From assembly GCF_001428505.1 (NCBI RefSeq), contig NZ_LMHU01000007.1:248133-312132 (forward strand): a stretch of DNA of 64,000 nt, given 5' to 3'. The notes beneath the pieces are model-generated. The model made no database searches and had not been told where the DNA came from. It saw only the letters and a list, made by a program, of their open reading frames with translations. Shown piece by piece: positions 42,791 to 51,072 of the stretch. Numbering within the stretch: the first letter of the stretch is position 1; each line of letters begins with the position of its first letter. The stretch comes from Terrabacter sp. Root181. Its GTDB lineage: Bacteria; Actinomycetota; Actinomycetes; Actinomycetales; Dermatophilaceae. A program made the position numbers and the translations under genes.

Positions 42791-42833
42791 CGTCAGTCCG
42801 TCAGTCCGTCAGGGGCGTCAGGGGCGTCAGCGT
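42791..42833. repeat. Short GTCAGTCC / GTCAGGGGC tandem repeats at the gene end
   Basis: GTCAGTCC occurs twice, followed by GTCAGGGGC twice and GTCAGCGTC. The minus-strand PPOX-like gene ends inside them (TCA stop at 42801), so its last codons LTPLTPLTD come from the repeat. Confidence 0.6.
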
Positions 42834-43175
42834 CACCATCGGTGAGGCGCTCACCCAGTCGTCGATGGAGTACGCCTGCGCCGCGTACCACGGCTGAATC
42901 CGCCACGCCTGCTCGACGACATGTCGCCGCGTGGCCGGATCCGTCACCTCGTCCGCCACGACCTGCAGGTCGCTCACCGGCTCACCCAGATGCAGCACCG
43001 CCTCTCGGTGGCCGCGCAGGTTGGCCAGCCAGTGCCTCGAGCCGGGAGTGCCGGTCAGGACGATCTGCGCGTCGACGACGACGTACCAGATCTCGATCCT
43101 GCTGACCCTGCCGCTACGGCGCCCGAGCGTGCTGATCTCGCACGTACCTGTCGGGGGCAGCTCCGCCACATCCAT
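42801..43175 (-). CDS. Deazaflavin-dependent nitroreductase/PPOX-like protein
   Basis: Protein of 124 residues with the split-barrel fold of F420-dependent (DUF385-type) enzymes: CEISTLGRRSGRVSRIEIWY at the start (dinucleotide/F420-contact strand) and ILTG-like VLTGTPGSRHWLANLRGHRE. The C-terminal residues are made by a short DNA repeat and are probably variable. Confidence 0.75.
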   Translation of the reverse strand: MDVAELPPTGTCEISTLGRRSGRVSRIEIWYVVVDAQIVLTGTPGSRHWLANLRGHREAVLHLGEPVSDLQVVADEVTDPATRRHVVEQAWRIQPWYAAQAYSIDDWVSASPMVTLTPLTPLTD

Positions 43176-43283
43176 TCTCGAAGGCTAGGGACCATCCCGG
43201 CATCCGTGGCTCGCAACGCGTCCACTCGGCGCGTCCCGTCTGCTCTGGAGTCGGCGTCCGTCCCTTCGCGCCGGGCTGCGGCG

Positions 43284-43961
43284 TCAGGTCCGCGCCTGCC
43301 GATCCGCCAGGACCAGACCCGCGGCCCACCCCGGCGCCCGGCCTCCGGCCGGCGGCCCGATCGCCTGCATGTCGTGGCCGGTCCGCGCCAGCGCCCAGGC
43401 CACTGCCGAGTTGGAGTTCCACATCTCGCCCGCAGACAGCTCGTCCCTGCCCCAGGTCAGCACGGGCAGCGCTCGGAGCACCTCGACCACGGCTGCGACC
43501 CTTTGCGGGTCGTCCGTGGTGCGCAGCGGGCTGCCGACGGCTTCGGCGATATCTGGAATGAAACCCCCTGGCCAGACACGCATCTCATAGCGAAACGCGC
43601 GGAAGCGGCCGAGCCACCGCGAGCCGACAGGCCCCTCGGCGAGGACGCCACGATCGGTGTCCTCGACGTTCCACACCGGACCCATCTCGACGGCATAGGC
43701 GACGCCCTCGAGACTGATCATCAGGGCGCAGTGGTAGAGGTCCGCCGCAGCGCGGTGGTGTCGCCGCGCCGAGCCCTCTTCATAGAGGCGGCCGCACCAT
43801 CGCACGACGTGGCCTCCCGCCCCGAGCGGAAGCCAGAACAGATCGACCGAGGCACCGGCAGGTTCATCGAGCACGCCTTCCACTCTCGCCCGATCCCGAG
43901 CGGGCGGTAAGGGGCGAAGGTCACGTCCGAGCGACGCGGTGACCAAGCGTACGAATCCCAC
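43284..43961 (-). CDS. Conserved hypothetical protein (225 aa)
   Basis: Compact protein rich in Trp, Arg and Asp. Conserved-looking parts: VEGVLDEPAGASVDLFWLPL near the start, the long segment CALMISLEGVAYAVEMGPVW with VEDTDRGVLAEGPVGSRWLG, and a Gly-rich end. No signal peptide or helix. This actinobacterial type has no known role. Codon use and length support a real gene. Confidence 0.7.
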   Translation of the reverse strand: MGFVRLVTASLGRDLRPLPPARDRARVEGVLDEPAGASVDLFWLPLGAGGHVVRWCGRLYEEGSARRHHRAAADLYHCALMISLEGVAYAVEMGPVWNVEDTDRGVLAEGPVGSRWLGRFRAFRYEMRVWPGGFIPDIAEAVGSPLRTTDDPQRVAAVVEVLRALPVLTWGRDELSAGEMWNSNSAVAWALARTGHDMQAIGPPAGGRAPGWAAGLVLADRQART

Positions 43962-43978
43962 CGATGACGGTCAGCCGA

Positions 43979-44605
43979 TCAGGCGGTGCGGCGGCCGTGA
44001 TCCACGAGGTCGGCACGCAGGGCCCGAGGGTCGGCGCCGATCGCCCGGATCAGCATGGTGACCGCCTCGTCGTCGACGCGCAGCACGCCGAGGGCGATGT
44101 GTTCGGTGCGGATCTCGCGCGCTCCGGCGCGGATTGCCTCGCGCAGTGCCAGCTCGAGCACCTTCTTCGAGCCGCGCCCGAATGGGATGTGACCGCCCCA
44201 CCCGAAGCGTCCACGAGCGGTGTCCAGGTCGTCGTCGCCCTCATCCGACGCAGCTCGGCCGGCGGGGGGCGTGGGCCCTGCGGCCGGCTCGTCGAGTGCC
44301 CCGTGGCCGAACTGGCGCTCGACGGCCTCACGGATGGAGTCGAGGTCGATGCCGAGGGTCCGGAGCGCCGCAGCATCGTCCTCGCCCAGCGGGGCGGGCG
44401 GAGCGGACGGCACGACGCCGAGGCACTCCGCGACGGCATCCGTCGTGATGCCGTGGGCGGAGAGGACGTCATGGACGCCGCTGCCCTCTTCGGTCAGGGC
44501 GAGGAGGAGGTGGACCGGGCGTACCTCGTCGGCTCCGAGCTCGCGACAGAGGTCCTGGGTCGAGACCACGACGGCGCGAGCATCACGGGCAAAGCGTTCG
44601 AACAC
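43979..44605 (-). CDS. Clp protease N-terminal (ClpC-type) domain protein
   Basis: Protein of 208 residues with two Clp-N repeats and no ATPase domain: VFERFARDARAVVVSTQDLC with VRPVHLLLALTEEGSGVHDV, and later LREAIRAGAREIRTEHIALG with LRVDDEAVTMLIRAI. Clp-N domains bind adaptors or substrates (including arginine-phosphate-like tags). GTG 44605 is 4 bases after the HTH gene stop, so both are co-transcribed. Probably an accessory or sensor protein of a Clp system. Confidence 0.9.
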   Translation of the reverse strand: MFERFARDARAVVVSTQDLCRELGADEVRPVHLLLALTEEGSGVHDVLSAHGITTDAVAECLGVVPSAPPAPLGEDDAAALRTLGIDLDSIREAVERQFGHGALDEPAAGPTPPAGRAASDEGDDDLDTARGRFGWGGHIPFGRGSKKVLELALREAIRAGAREIRTEHIALGVLRVDDEAVTMLIRAIGADPRALRADLVDHGRRTA

Positions 44606-44609
44606 GGGT

Positions 44610-44822
44610 CTACCTCCGGGCGTGCTTGCGGTGGACGGTCTGCTTCGTGACGCCAAGCGCGTCGGCGATCTCCTGCCACGACCAGCCCTTGCCCCGGGCG
44701 TTGCGCACCTGCAGGGCCTCGAGCTGGTCAAGGAGACGACCCAGCGCGGCCACCGCCCGCAGCCCGACCGTCGGGTCGGTGCTGTCGAGGTCGCCCGCGA
44801 GGTCGGCGGCGGTTCTGGTCAT
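44610..44822 (-). CDS. Small HTH regulator paired with the Clp-N gene
   Basis: Protein of 70 residues. A helical N-terminus (LRAVAALGRLLDQLEALQVR) precedes the HTH: GWSWQEIADALGVTKQTVHR. This short type usually sits next to Clp-N genes in actinobacteria. The ATG at 44822 is also the expected transcription start (leaderless). Two palindromes on the promoter make it an obvious autorepressor candidate. Confidence 0.88.
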   Translation of the reverse strand: MTRTAADLAGDLDSTDPTVGLRAVAALGRLLDQLEALQVRNARGKGWSWQEIADALGVTKQTVHRKHARR

Positions 44823-44824
44823 GC

Positions 44825-44870
44825 CTGTCAGCATATGCTGACAGGCGGCCGCCGTCAACACATGCTGACG
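44825..44870 (-). promoter_or_regulatory. Operator palindromes on a sigma-70 promoter for the HTH/Clp-N pair
   Basis: Perfect 20-bp palindrome CTGTCAGCAT/ATGCTGACAG (44825-44844) and a related imperfect one (44853-44870) centred 27 bp away. On the minus strand they overlap a promoter: TTGACG (44858-44853), 17-base spacer, TATGCT (44835-44830), with +1 expected at the A of the ATG, so a repressor would block polymerase. Confidence 0.75.
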
Positions 44871-44925
44871 AGCGCAGGAGAGCACCCGTGTCGGTCCAGC
44901 CCCACCCCCGGACCGCGCTTGCCCC

Positions 44926-45321
44926 TCAGTCCTCCGGGAAGCCGGAGTCGATGCAGAGGATGTTGCCCTCGCTGTCCTTGAACCAGGCCGCCTTGCCCAT
45001 TCCGCCCATGTCCGCGATGCCGTCGTCCCACTCGACCCCCGGCAGGTCGTACGTCTCGAGTGCGACACCCTTGGCCTGCAGTGCACGAGCCTCGGCCACG
45101 ACGTCGTCGACGTGGAACTGGGCGATGGTGTGACCGGCCTGGCCGGCATACTCGGTCTGGTAGACGCTGAACATCGTCCCGCCGTCGGTGCGGTAGACGA
45201 GCATTCCGGCGTCACCGATCTCGGCGGCCGGCTTGAGGCCGAGGGTGTCGGCGTAGAACGACTTGGCCCGCGCGAGATCGGCGGCGGGGATGTTGGCGGT
45301 GACGGACGCACTGGTGAGCAT
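44926..45321 (-). CDS. VOC family protein (glyoxalase/dioxygenase fold)
   Basis: Protein of 131 residues with two beta-alpha-beta-beta-beta units: VTANIPAADLARAKSFYADT and later GKAAWFKDSEGNILCIDSGF. Metal-ligand-type positions at HTIAQFHVDDV. Likely a small metal-dependent lyase or resistance protein; substrate unknown. GAGGTCCCC precedes the ATG. Confidence 0.88.
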   Translation of the reverse strand: MLTSASVTANIPAADLARAKSFYADTLGLKPAAEIGDAGMLVYRTDGGTMFSVYQTEYAGQAGHTIAQFHVDDVVAEARALQAKGVALETYDLPGVEWDDGIADMGGMGKAAWFKDSEGNILCIDSGFPED

Positions 45322-45494
45322 GGGGACCTCCTGATGAGCTGACGAACGTGATTCTGCGGTGGAGTCGGGGCGGTGACGGTGACACCGCGCGCCCTCATTC
45401 CGCCCTACACCTCCGCCGGCGATGCCGCAGCCGAACCATGAAGATTCCCGTTCGCAGCACAGTGGGCATGGCCGCGGGTGTCGACCACCGAGGC

Positions 45495-46064
45495 TCAGGA
45501 CGTGCCAGGTGGACCGTCCAGCACCGTGGGCACGTACTCGACGAGCTGGATCTGGCCGTCGAACGTGCGGCAGTCGACCATGTCGAGAGCGACGTCGGGG
45601 TAGCCGTCGTAGATGCGCTCCCTGCCCGTCGCGCCGGTGATGACGGGGAACATCACGACCCGGAACCGGTCGACGAGGCCGGCTTCGAGCAGCGAGCGGC
45701 ACAGGGAGACGCTCCCGATCGTGCGCATCGACCTGTCGCCCTCGTCCTTCAGCTGCCGTACGGCCTCGACGGCATCGCCGGCGAACAGCGTCGAGTTCTC
45801 CCACTCGAGGGGCTCGGTCAGCGTGTTCGAGAAGACGAACTTCGACATGCCTCCCAGCACGTCGGTCCCCGGCTCGCCCTCCTTCGTGAAGGAGTGCATG
45901 AGGCGATAGGTGTTCGCTCCCATCAGGACCACGTAGTCCGCCTCGGGGCTCTCACCCAGCCAGGCGAGGTACTCCGGCCCCTGCAAGCCCCACCAGCCGG
46001 GCCACCCCTCGGCAGCCGCGTACCCGTCGAGCGACGTGATGAAGTCGACCACAAGCTCAGCCAT
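45495..46064 (-). CDS. Dihydrofolate-reductase-like (RibD C-terminal) family protein
   Basis: Reductase of 189 residues with the RibD-C/DHFR fold: VVDFITSLDGYAAAEGW at the start, VVLMGANTYRLMHSFTKEGE, KFVFSNTLTEPLEWENSTLF, and the NADPH-loop part MRTIGSVSLCRSLLEAGLVD. Such single-domain proteins are common in actinobacteria with unknown substrates; classical DHFR activity is not implied. Confidence 0.88.
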   Translation of the reverse strand: MAELVVDFITSLDGYAAAEGWPGWWGLQGPEYLAWLGESPEADYVVLMGANTYRLMHSFTKEGEPGTDVLGGMSKFVFSNTLTEPLEWENSTLFAGDAVEAVRQLKDEGDRSMRTIGSVSLCRSLLEAGLVDRFRVVMFPVITGATGRERIYDGYPDVALDMVDCRTFDGQIQLVEYVPTVLDGPPGTS

Positions 46065-46210
46065 CTGGACTCCCCTCCCTGCTCACTGACCAGTCTGCCT
46101 CGGGTGCCTGTCGTCCGACCAGCGTCATGACACCGCCGCCCGACCGATGGAGGGGCGCTGTCGCAGATCCTCACCGAGTCAGCAGCGCTTCTCCCCGATC
46201 CTGGGCCTCC

Positions 46211-47734
46211 TCAACACTCGTCGCCGTTCGTCAGTCGCTGGGTGCCTTCGAGCCGAACCGCATCGAGCAGGCTCTCCTTGAGCCCGAGGGCGCGCAGGAC
46301 GGTCGGCGCCACCTGTCGCAACGAGACGGGACAGCTGAGCGTGCGGCCTCCCTTGCGCCCGGGCTCGACGACCACCAGCGGGACGTGGGTGTCCTCGGCG
46401 CTGCCGCTCCCGTGGTCGACGAGCTTCGAGCTCACTGCTGCGTAGACGACACCGGGCACCGGCTGTACGACGATGTCGGGTATGCGGCCTGGGTTCCCGC
46501 CGAGCTGGCCGGCGAAGAGCGAGGCGACCGCGGCGCCGCTGGTGATCGTGCCCGCTCCCACGGTGCCTGCGTTCGCCTCGAGCACTGCCGCGGCGTCGGC
46601 TGCCCGGCCGCGATCCTTGAGCCAGATGAGTGCCATCGTGTCCGCCGTCACCTGTGCGGTCAGCCCGGGCTCCACGCTGTTGACCAGCGCGGCGAAGGCT
46701 GATGGGTCTACCCAGCGCAGGGTCGAGCGGTCGACCGGGCTGTTGGCGTGCTTCGCGGTCAGGATGATCATCGTCTCGTCCGTCAGGCCGTTGGCCTCGA
46801 GCCGGCTCAGCATGCGACCGATCGCGCCGTCCACGTAGTCGAGCGCCTGCGCCAGGCCAGGTGCGGTGCCGGCGAGCGTGCCGAGGGTGGCGATGCTCTG
46901 GGGGGTCGTGCCGGCCCCATCGACGTAGCCGGAGAACTTCTGCCCGATGTTCGGCGCCTGGAAGTTCATGCCGTAGATCGCCGGCACACCGACGACGGCC
47001 GAGCCGTCGTGGCTGAGGCCGTCCATCTCGTTCAGCACGGCGTCGACCTTGAACTCGTCGTTGGCGATGATCTTGGTGATGTCGGCCTTGGCCGCGTTGA
47101 ACTCGGGGCCGTAGAAGTCATCGACACCTGTCCCTGAGGGGCCGGACAAGATCTCGTAGCTCGGGTGCTTGTCGGCGACCGCCGTGCGCAGCCCCGCCGC
47201 GTGCGCCACCTCGTAGATGGTGTTCACCTTGAGGAACTGGTGGGGGTAGACGACGCTGCACCCGTTGTCCGGGTCACGCGGCAGCTTGGCCGGGTTGATG
47301 TCGGCCACGCTGTCGCCGGCATTGGCGTTGACGTTGATGGTCTGGTTGAAGGGAACGAGCGCCCCGCGTGTGCTGCAGTCCGAGCCGGCGGGCGACAGGT
47401 CGTTGTCCCATGACACGTCGTAGTAGACGCCGGTGGAGCTCGGGGAGCCACCCGTCGTCATGGCGAGTGTGCCTGGGAACGAGTCCGACGGCGCCTGGGC
47501 TGACGCGTTCGAGTAGCGACGTCCCCGCTCCACCACCGCAGCCAGCGCTGAGCTCGGATGCGCGGCCACGTAGTTCGTCAGATCGGCGTCGTGGAATCCA
47601 TCGAGGCTGAGGAGGAGAACATGGTCCACCTTCGGGTTGATGTCCGCCGAGGCAGAACCCACAGGTGCAAACGTCAAGGCCCCTGCAAGCGGCGCCAACA
47701 CCACCGCAAAGACCCGCCACCGAAGATCTCGCAC
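46211..47734 (-). CDS. Secreted alkaline phosphatase-superfamily (nucleotide pyrophosphatase-like) protein
   Basis: Exported protein of 507 residues. The GTG at 47734, with AAAGGGGGAGCC before it, gives a signal peptide (VFAVVLAPLAGALTFAPV). Catalytic core features of the superfamily: first metal Asp in VLLLSLDGFHDADL, the nucleophile-bearing region near APSDSFPGTLAMTTGG, the later pair TAVADKHPSYEIL and VDDFYGPEFN, and TAKHANSPV toward the C-terminus. Related proteins hydrolyse phosphodiesters outside the cell; substrate unknown. Confidence 0.88.
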   Translation of the reverse strand: MRDLRWRVFAVVLAPLAGALTFAPVGSASADINPKVDHVLLLSLDGFHDADLTNYVAAHPSSALAAVVERGRRYSNASAQAPSDSFPGTLAMTTGGSPSSTGVYYDVSWDNDLSPAGSDCSTRGALVPFNQTINVNANAGDSVADINPAKLPRDPDNGCSVVYPHQFLKVNTIYEVAHAAGLRTAVADKHPSYEILSGPSGTGVDDFYGPEFNAAKADITKIIANDEFKVDAVLNEMDGLSHDGSAVVGVPAIYGMNFQAPNIGQKFSGYVDGAGTTPQSIATLGTLAGTAPGLAQALDYVDGAIGRMLSRLEANGLTDETMIILTAKHANSPVDRSTLRWVDPSAFAALVNSVEPGLTAQVTADTMALIWLKDRGRAADAAAVLEANAGTVGAGTITSGAAVASLFAGQLGGNPGRIPDIVVQPVPGVVYAAVSSKLVDHGSGSAEDTHVPLVVVEPGRKGGRTLSCPVSLRQVAPTVLRALGLKESLLDAVRLEGTQRLTNGDEC

Positions 47735-47860
47735 GGCTCCCCCTTTCGGGGTCGAGTACCACCCCAACCTGACCACTTTAGCGACGAAGAGCCCGAATTG
47801 AGCCCGAATCGGCCCAGACTCCCGGGCCCGTCAGGTCACCTGTCTGGAGCGTGGCCCGCG

Positions 47861-48563
47861 TCAGGCCGACCTGATCGCGCCCTCGTAGTAGTCGCAATGA
47901 CGTCGAAAGCCGGCGTTCGCCAACGTCGGAGGCAGGTCGGTATCTCCGGGCTCGACGTTCACCACGACGGCCGCGCAGCCGAGGTCGTGGGCCTGACCGG
48001 TCGCGACAGGCACGGCCTGCTGAGGGTTGGCGACTTCAGGCAGAAAGAGGATGGGCCCCGGCGGCGCGTACACGGGTGGTGCTGGAACCGTGATCGCCTG
48101 GGCCCCGGGCAGCGTGACCTCGACGCAGGCGTCGCCACCGCCCGAGCCTGGCAGCTCCTTCAACCACCACGAGGCCGTGATTGTCAGTCCCACCTGCAGG
48201 GCGAAGGCTCCTCGGGCTTGCTCGTAGGCCGGACACACGAACCGCACGTGGTCGCCCTGACAGTCGCGGCTGAGAGCGATCCAGAGGTCGCGGCCGTCAC
48301 GCGTCCAGCTCTCCTGGTCGACGAAGGAGTCGTCGACCAGCCATCCGTCCGCTCGAGGGAAGCAACAAGCACTGAGTCGTCAGTTCGATAAGCCATGGCG
48401 CTGCTGTCCCTGAGGAGCTGGTCAAGGAAAGCGCGGTGCCGGCTCACGCGTCAGGTGCAGATCGCCAGAACACAGGCGCGTGCTGGACCAGTGGCTCTCG
48501 GCGGCGGTTCAGGGCAGCGGCGATCCAGGCAGAGTCATCCACGACGGCTGCACGGGCGGGCAT
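47861..48563 (-). pseudogene. GNAT acetyltransferase-like gene with two frameshifts
   Basis: Three overlapping pieces of one protein of about 234 residues lie in order. MPARAAVVDDSAWIAAALNR then LVQHAPVFWRSAPDA (48563-48447); the next frame from VSRHRAFLDQLL to VLVASLERTDGW (48447 to about 48340); then LVDDSFVDQESWTRDGRDLW with VRFVCPAYEQARGAFALQVG and on to the stop at 47861. The VFWRSA and FVCP segments and the overall order match an actinobacterial GNAT-like family. One base change near 48445 and one near 48340 would restore it. Confidence 0.6.
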
Positions 48564-48800
48564 GGAAGGACGGTAGCTGGGCCATTGCTCCGCGGGATGC
48601 TCAGTCAGCGGAGGGGTGGCGGCGACCAGACTGCCGCGCTGAGGGCGGCCAAGGCGCTCGACAACGCCGCTCCGAGGGCGACGACGATCGCCCGACCAAG
48701 CCGGTAGCGCAGCACTCGTGTGCGGGCGGTGCCGCATCAGGTGCCCGGTCGATCCGCCACGGCGTCCTGTCGGGCTACGTGCGTCGGTAGGCTCGGCGTT

Positions 48801-49238
48801 GTGCCGGACATCAAGGATCTCGAGCCGCTGATCGGTCGTTGGCGCCAGCTCGTCGACGCCCCGCGGCACGTCGCGGAAAAGGTCACGGGCGACATGACAC
48901 TGGAGTGGCTCCGTGACGAGAAGGTGATCCTCCAGCGCTCGATCGTCGCGAACCCGATGTTTCCCGAGGGCGTCGTCCTGATCATGGCCGCGGACGAGGA
49001 CGCCGAAGGCGACTTCACCGCGCACTACTTCGACTCCCGTGCGGTCTCGCGCCTGCTCCATATGAGCTTCCAGGACGGCGTCTGGAAGTGGTGGCGCCAA
49101 GCGAGCAACCCTGATGATTTCGATCAGCGCTTCGAAGGCACGCTCTCAGAGGACGGCAAGACGATCGAAAGCTCCTGCTACCTCGTCGAAGACGGCGAGT
49201 GGATCCACGACTTCGACGTCACCTACACACGCGTTTAG
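48801..49238 (+). CDS. Hypothetical protein (145 aa), lipocalin/DUF1579-like
   Basis: GTG at 48801 starts VPDIKDLEPLIGRWRQL. The body is beta-rich: MTLEWLRDEKVILQRSIVAN, GDFTAHYFDSRAVSRLLHMS, VWKWWRQASNPDDFDQRFEG and DGEWIHDFDVTYTRV. The alternation of Trp-containing strands resembles small beta-barrel proteins (lipocalin-like, DUF1579) acting on hydrophobic or haem ligands. Upstream starts (48720) look less likely because the stretch before has weak codon use. Confidence 0.7.
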   Translation: MPDIKDLEPLIGRWRQLVDAPRHVAEKVTGDMTLEWLRDEKVILQRSIVANPMFPEGVVLIMAADEDAEGDFTAHYFDSRAVSRLLHMSFQDGVWKWWRQASNPDDFDQRFEGTLSEDGKTIESSCYLVEDGEWIHDFDVTYTRV

Positions 49239-50169
49239 TCCCAGGGGTGCCCGGTGAGCCGGTACCTCATGATTCGCTTCTTCTTCACGCATTTCCGCTT
49301 CAGCCGGACCGGACGTCGGGAGCGAGGGCCGACATGGTGCGGTGGCAGGACGAACCGGAGGCAACTCTGGAACAGCGACCTCGGCGCAGCCTGGCGGGGC
49401 TACGTGCGCCCAGCTGGCATGAGCTGGTGCCACGGATCTCGTGCGACCGGATCACGATGACCTCTGACGCCACCTTCGATAGAGGAAGCGAACGAGGTGG
49501 CGCTGGAGGCGCCGCCAGTTGAACGGATCCGCCGCGTTGAGGGGCGGCTACGCTCGCCCCGTCATGTCGCCGTCCGAGCGATGGAGCCGAAGTGCGGTGG
49601 TCCTGGCAGCGTCCTCAGTGATTCGGTGCGAGCTGCGATGCTGCCCGCGCGGGACCTCGGTATTCGTCATCGTCAGTGGGCGCATCGAGCTTCTCGAAAA
49701 GGTAGGGCCCTGCGCTCCAGCTTCCCGCGGTCCCTGCTGACTGATCGGCAAGGACTTCTTCGGCTACCTCGGGCCGCACCACGTCAGGCTGGTCGAGCTC
49801 GAACGCTGCGGCGCGTCCAGCGCAGCTACGGGCTCCGTGGTCGGCGTGCGGGTCTTTGGGTCCCAACCCGTCTCGCCAACTCCCATGTCGGCGTCATCGA
49901 CCGCCGCGGCCGACTTCCCCTCCTCGCGCGGGCTGCTCATCCGGGAAGGCTAACCGCGCAGATGGCACCGACTCCGTAATAGCGATGCGGGACTCCAGCG
50001 CATTTCGCGCGGGGCTCGCCGAGACCTCGAAGGCAGCGTCGTACTGCCGCGCGCGTCTCAGGGTGCCGACCGGCTGATCTCCTCAGAGGTCATGTTCGGC
50101 TGCGAGGCGAGGATGTAGTACGCCTGACGCCTGTGGTGCAACGTCCCGGACGTCCTTGTTGCAGGCCGG
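49239..50169. other. 930-base stretch of gene relics
   Basis: No intact gene. One piece is annotated separately (49563-49952). A minus-strand tail HHRRQAYYILASQPNMTSEE ends at 50058. Codon use switches frame repeatedly and the rest (for example 49254-49460) lacks any convincing frame. Read as decayed DNA. Confidence 0.4.
49563..49952 (+). pseudogene. Possible cyclic-nucleotide-binding-domain relic with in-frame stop
   Basis: ATG at 49563 starts a frame that includes GTSVFVIVSGRIELLEKVG, like the beta-barrel of cNMP-binding domains, then a TGA at 49738. The same frame continues IGKDFFGYLGPHHVRLVELE with G/C-ending codons to a TAA at 49952. The first part resembles the family only over a short run, so the assignment is tentative. 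Confidence 0.3.
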
Positions 50170-50592
50170 CTATAACGCGAGTTCGGCCTGACCGAATATC
50201 CGCTCGAGGTGCAGCCGCACCAGCGTCTCCCCCGGAGCATCGTTGCGGGCCGCGAAATCGTCGGCCCGGTCCGGTACATAGCGCGAAGCGATACGCGTGG
50301 CCCACCCCAACCGATCTGGCGGCTCATCGTCAAGAGTCACCGAACCCCTTGCCACCACGAATGCATAGGGAAACGAATCGTCCTCGACCACGGCGGCTGC
50401 CCGAGGGTTCGCGTGAAGATGACGACCCTTCACACTCGTCGCCGATGTGAGGAACACCAAATCGTCACCGTCGAGGATGAACCACACAGGCGCGACGAGC
50501 GGCTTTCCGGTGCTGGAGGCGGTTGCGACCTTTGCAGTGCGAGCTCCAGAGCCCAGAAACGCTCGAGCCTCAGCTGCATCCATGTCTCGCAT
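50170..50592 (-). CDS. PPOX-class F420/FMN-dependent oxidoreductase
   Basis: Protein of 140 residues. MRDMDAAEARAFLGSGAR precedes KVATASSTGKPLVAPVWFIL, the usual split-barrel start, then GDDLVFLTSATSVKGRHLHA and the conserved turn AAVVEDDSFPYAFVVARGSV. Such proteins (TIGR03618/TIGR03666 type) reduce small molecules with F420 or FMN. ATG 50592 follows a weak AAGGTGG. The same frame is open up to 50808 and begins with an unrelated stub there. Confidence 0.85.
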   Translation of the reverse strand: MRDMDAAEARAFLGSGARTAKVATASSTGKPLVAPVWFILDGDDLVFLTSATSVKGRHLHANPRAAAVVEDDSFPYAFVVARGSVTLDDEPPDRLGWATRIASRYVPDRADDFAARNDAPGETLVRLHLERIFGQAELAL

Positions 50593-50808
50593 CGGGCGCC
50601 CCCACCTTCTTCGGCGCAGCCGAACAGCCTCCGCGGATCCGTCCGCGGCGGGCGGCTGGTACTGACATCGTATGACCGGTCCGAGGCCCATTCGTTCGGA
50701 AGCCGCGATCAGAGCCCGGTCCACGCAGTTCGGGCCGAGGCGCCGCGACGGCGACCCGGCTACCGACCGGGACGCGGGCGTAGCCGTGTCATACGGTCGT
50801 TCGATCAT
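50593..50808 (-). pseudogene. Start stub related to the 32536 stress protein, fused in frame upstream of the PPOX gene
   Basis: ATG at 50808 has a strong GAAGGGAG site and reads MIERPYDTATPASRSVAG, matching MTERPYETTVPDD of the operon gene at 32536, and even the DNA agrees (CGAACGACCGTA). After about 25 residues similarity ends; the frame runs on without a stop into the PPOX gene. Either a truncated copy or a hybrid that is translated as an extended PPOX protein. Confidence 0.45.
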
Positions 50809-51072
50809 CGGTCTCCCTTCGGTGGCCGGGCGACGGGACCGGCCAGCTTCTCGAGCCTCCACATCGCGTGGTGGTTGCAATGAAGGAGCCAAAACCATTG
50901 CGACTCAGGTCGATTCGGGCAGTGGGTTGCGATCTTCTTGAGCGGCTATGTTGCATGTCTCCTTCGCGTCCGCTCTGGATTGAGGTAGCCGTCGCCTCCC
51001 GCGACGCTCACTTCCTCACCCTGTGTTGCCCACGGGGTTCGGGTAGGCGAGCCCAATGGGTACTTCAAGAGC

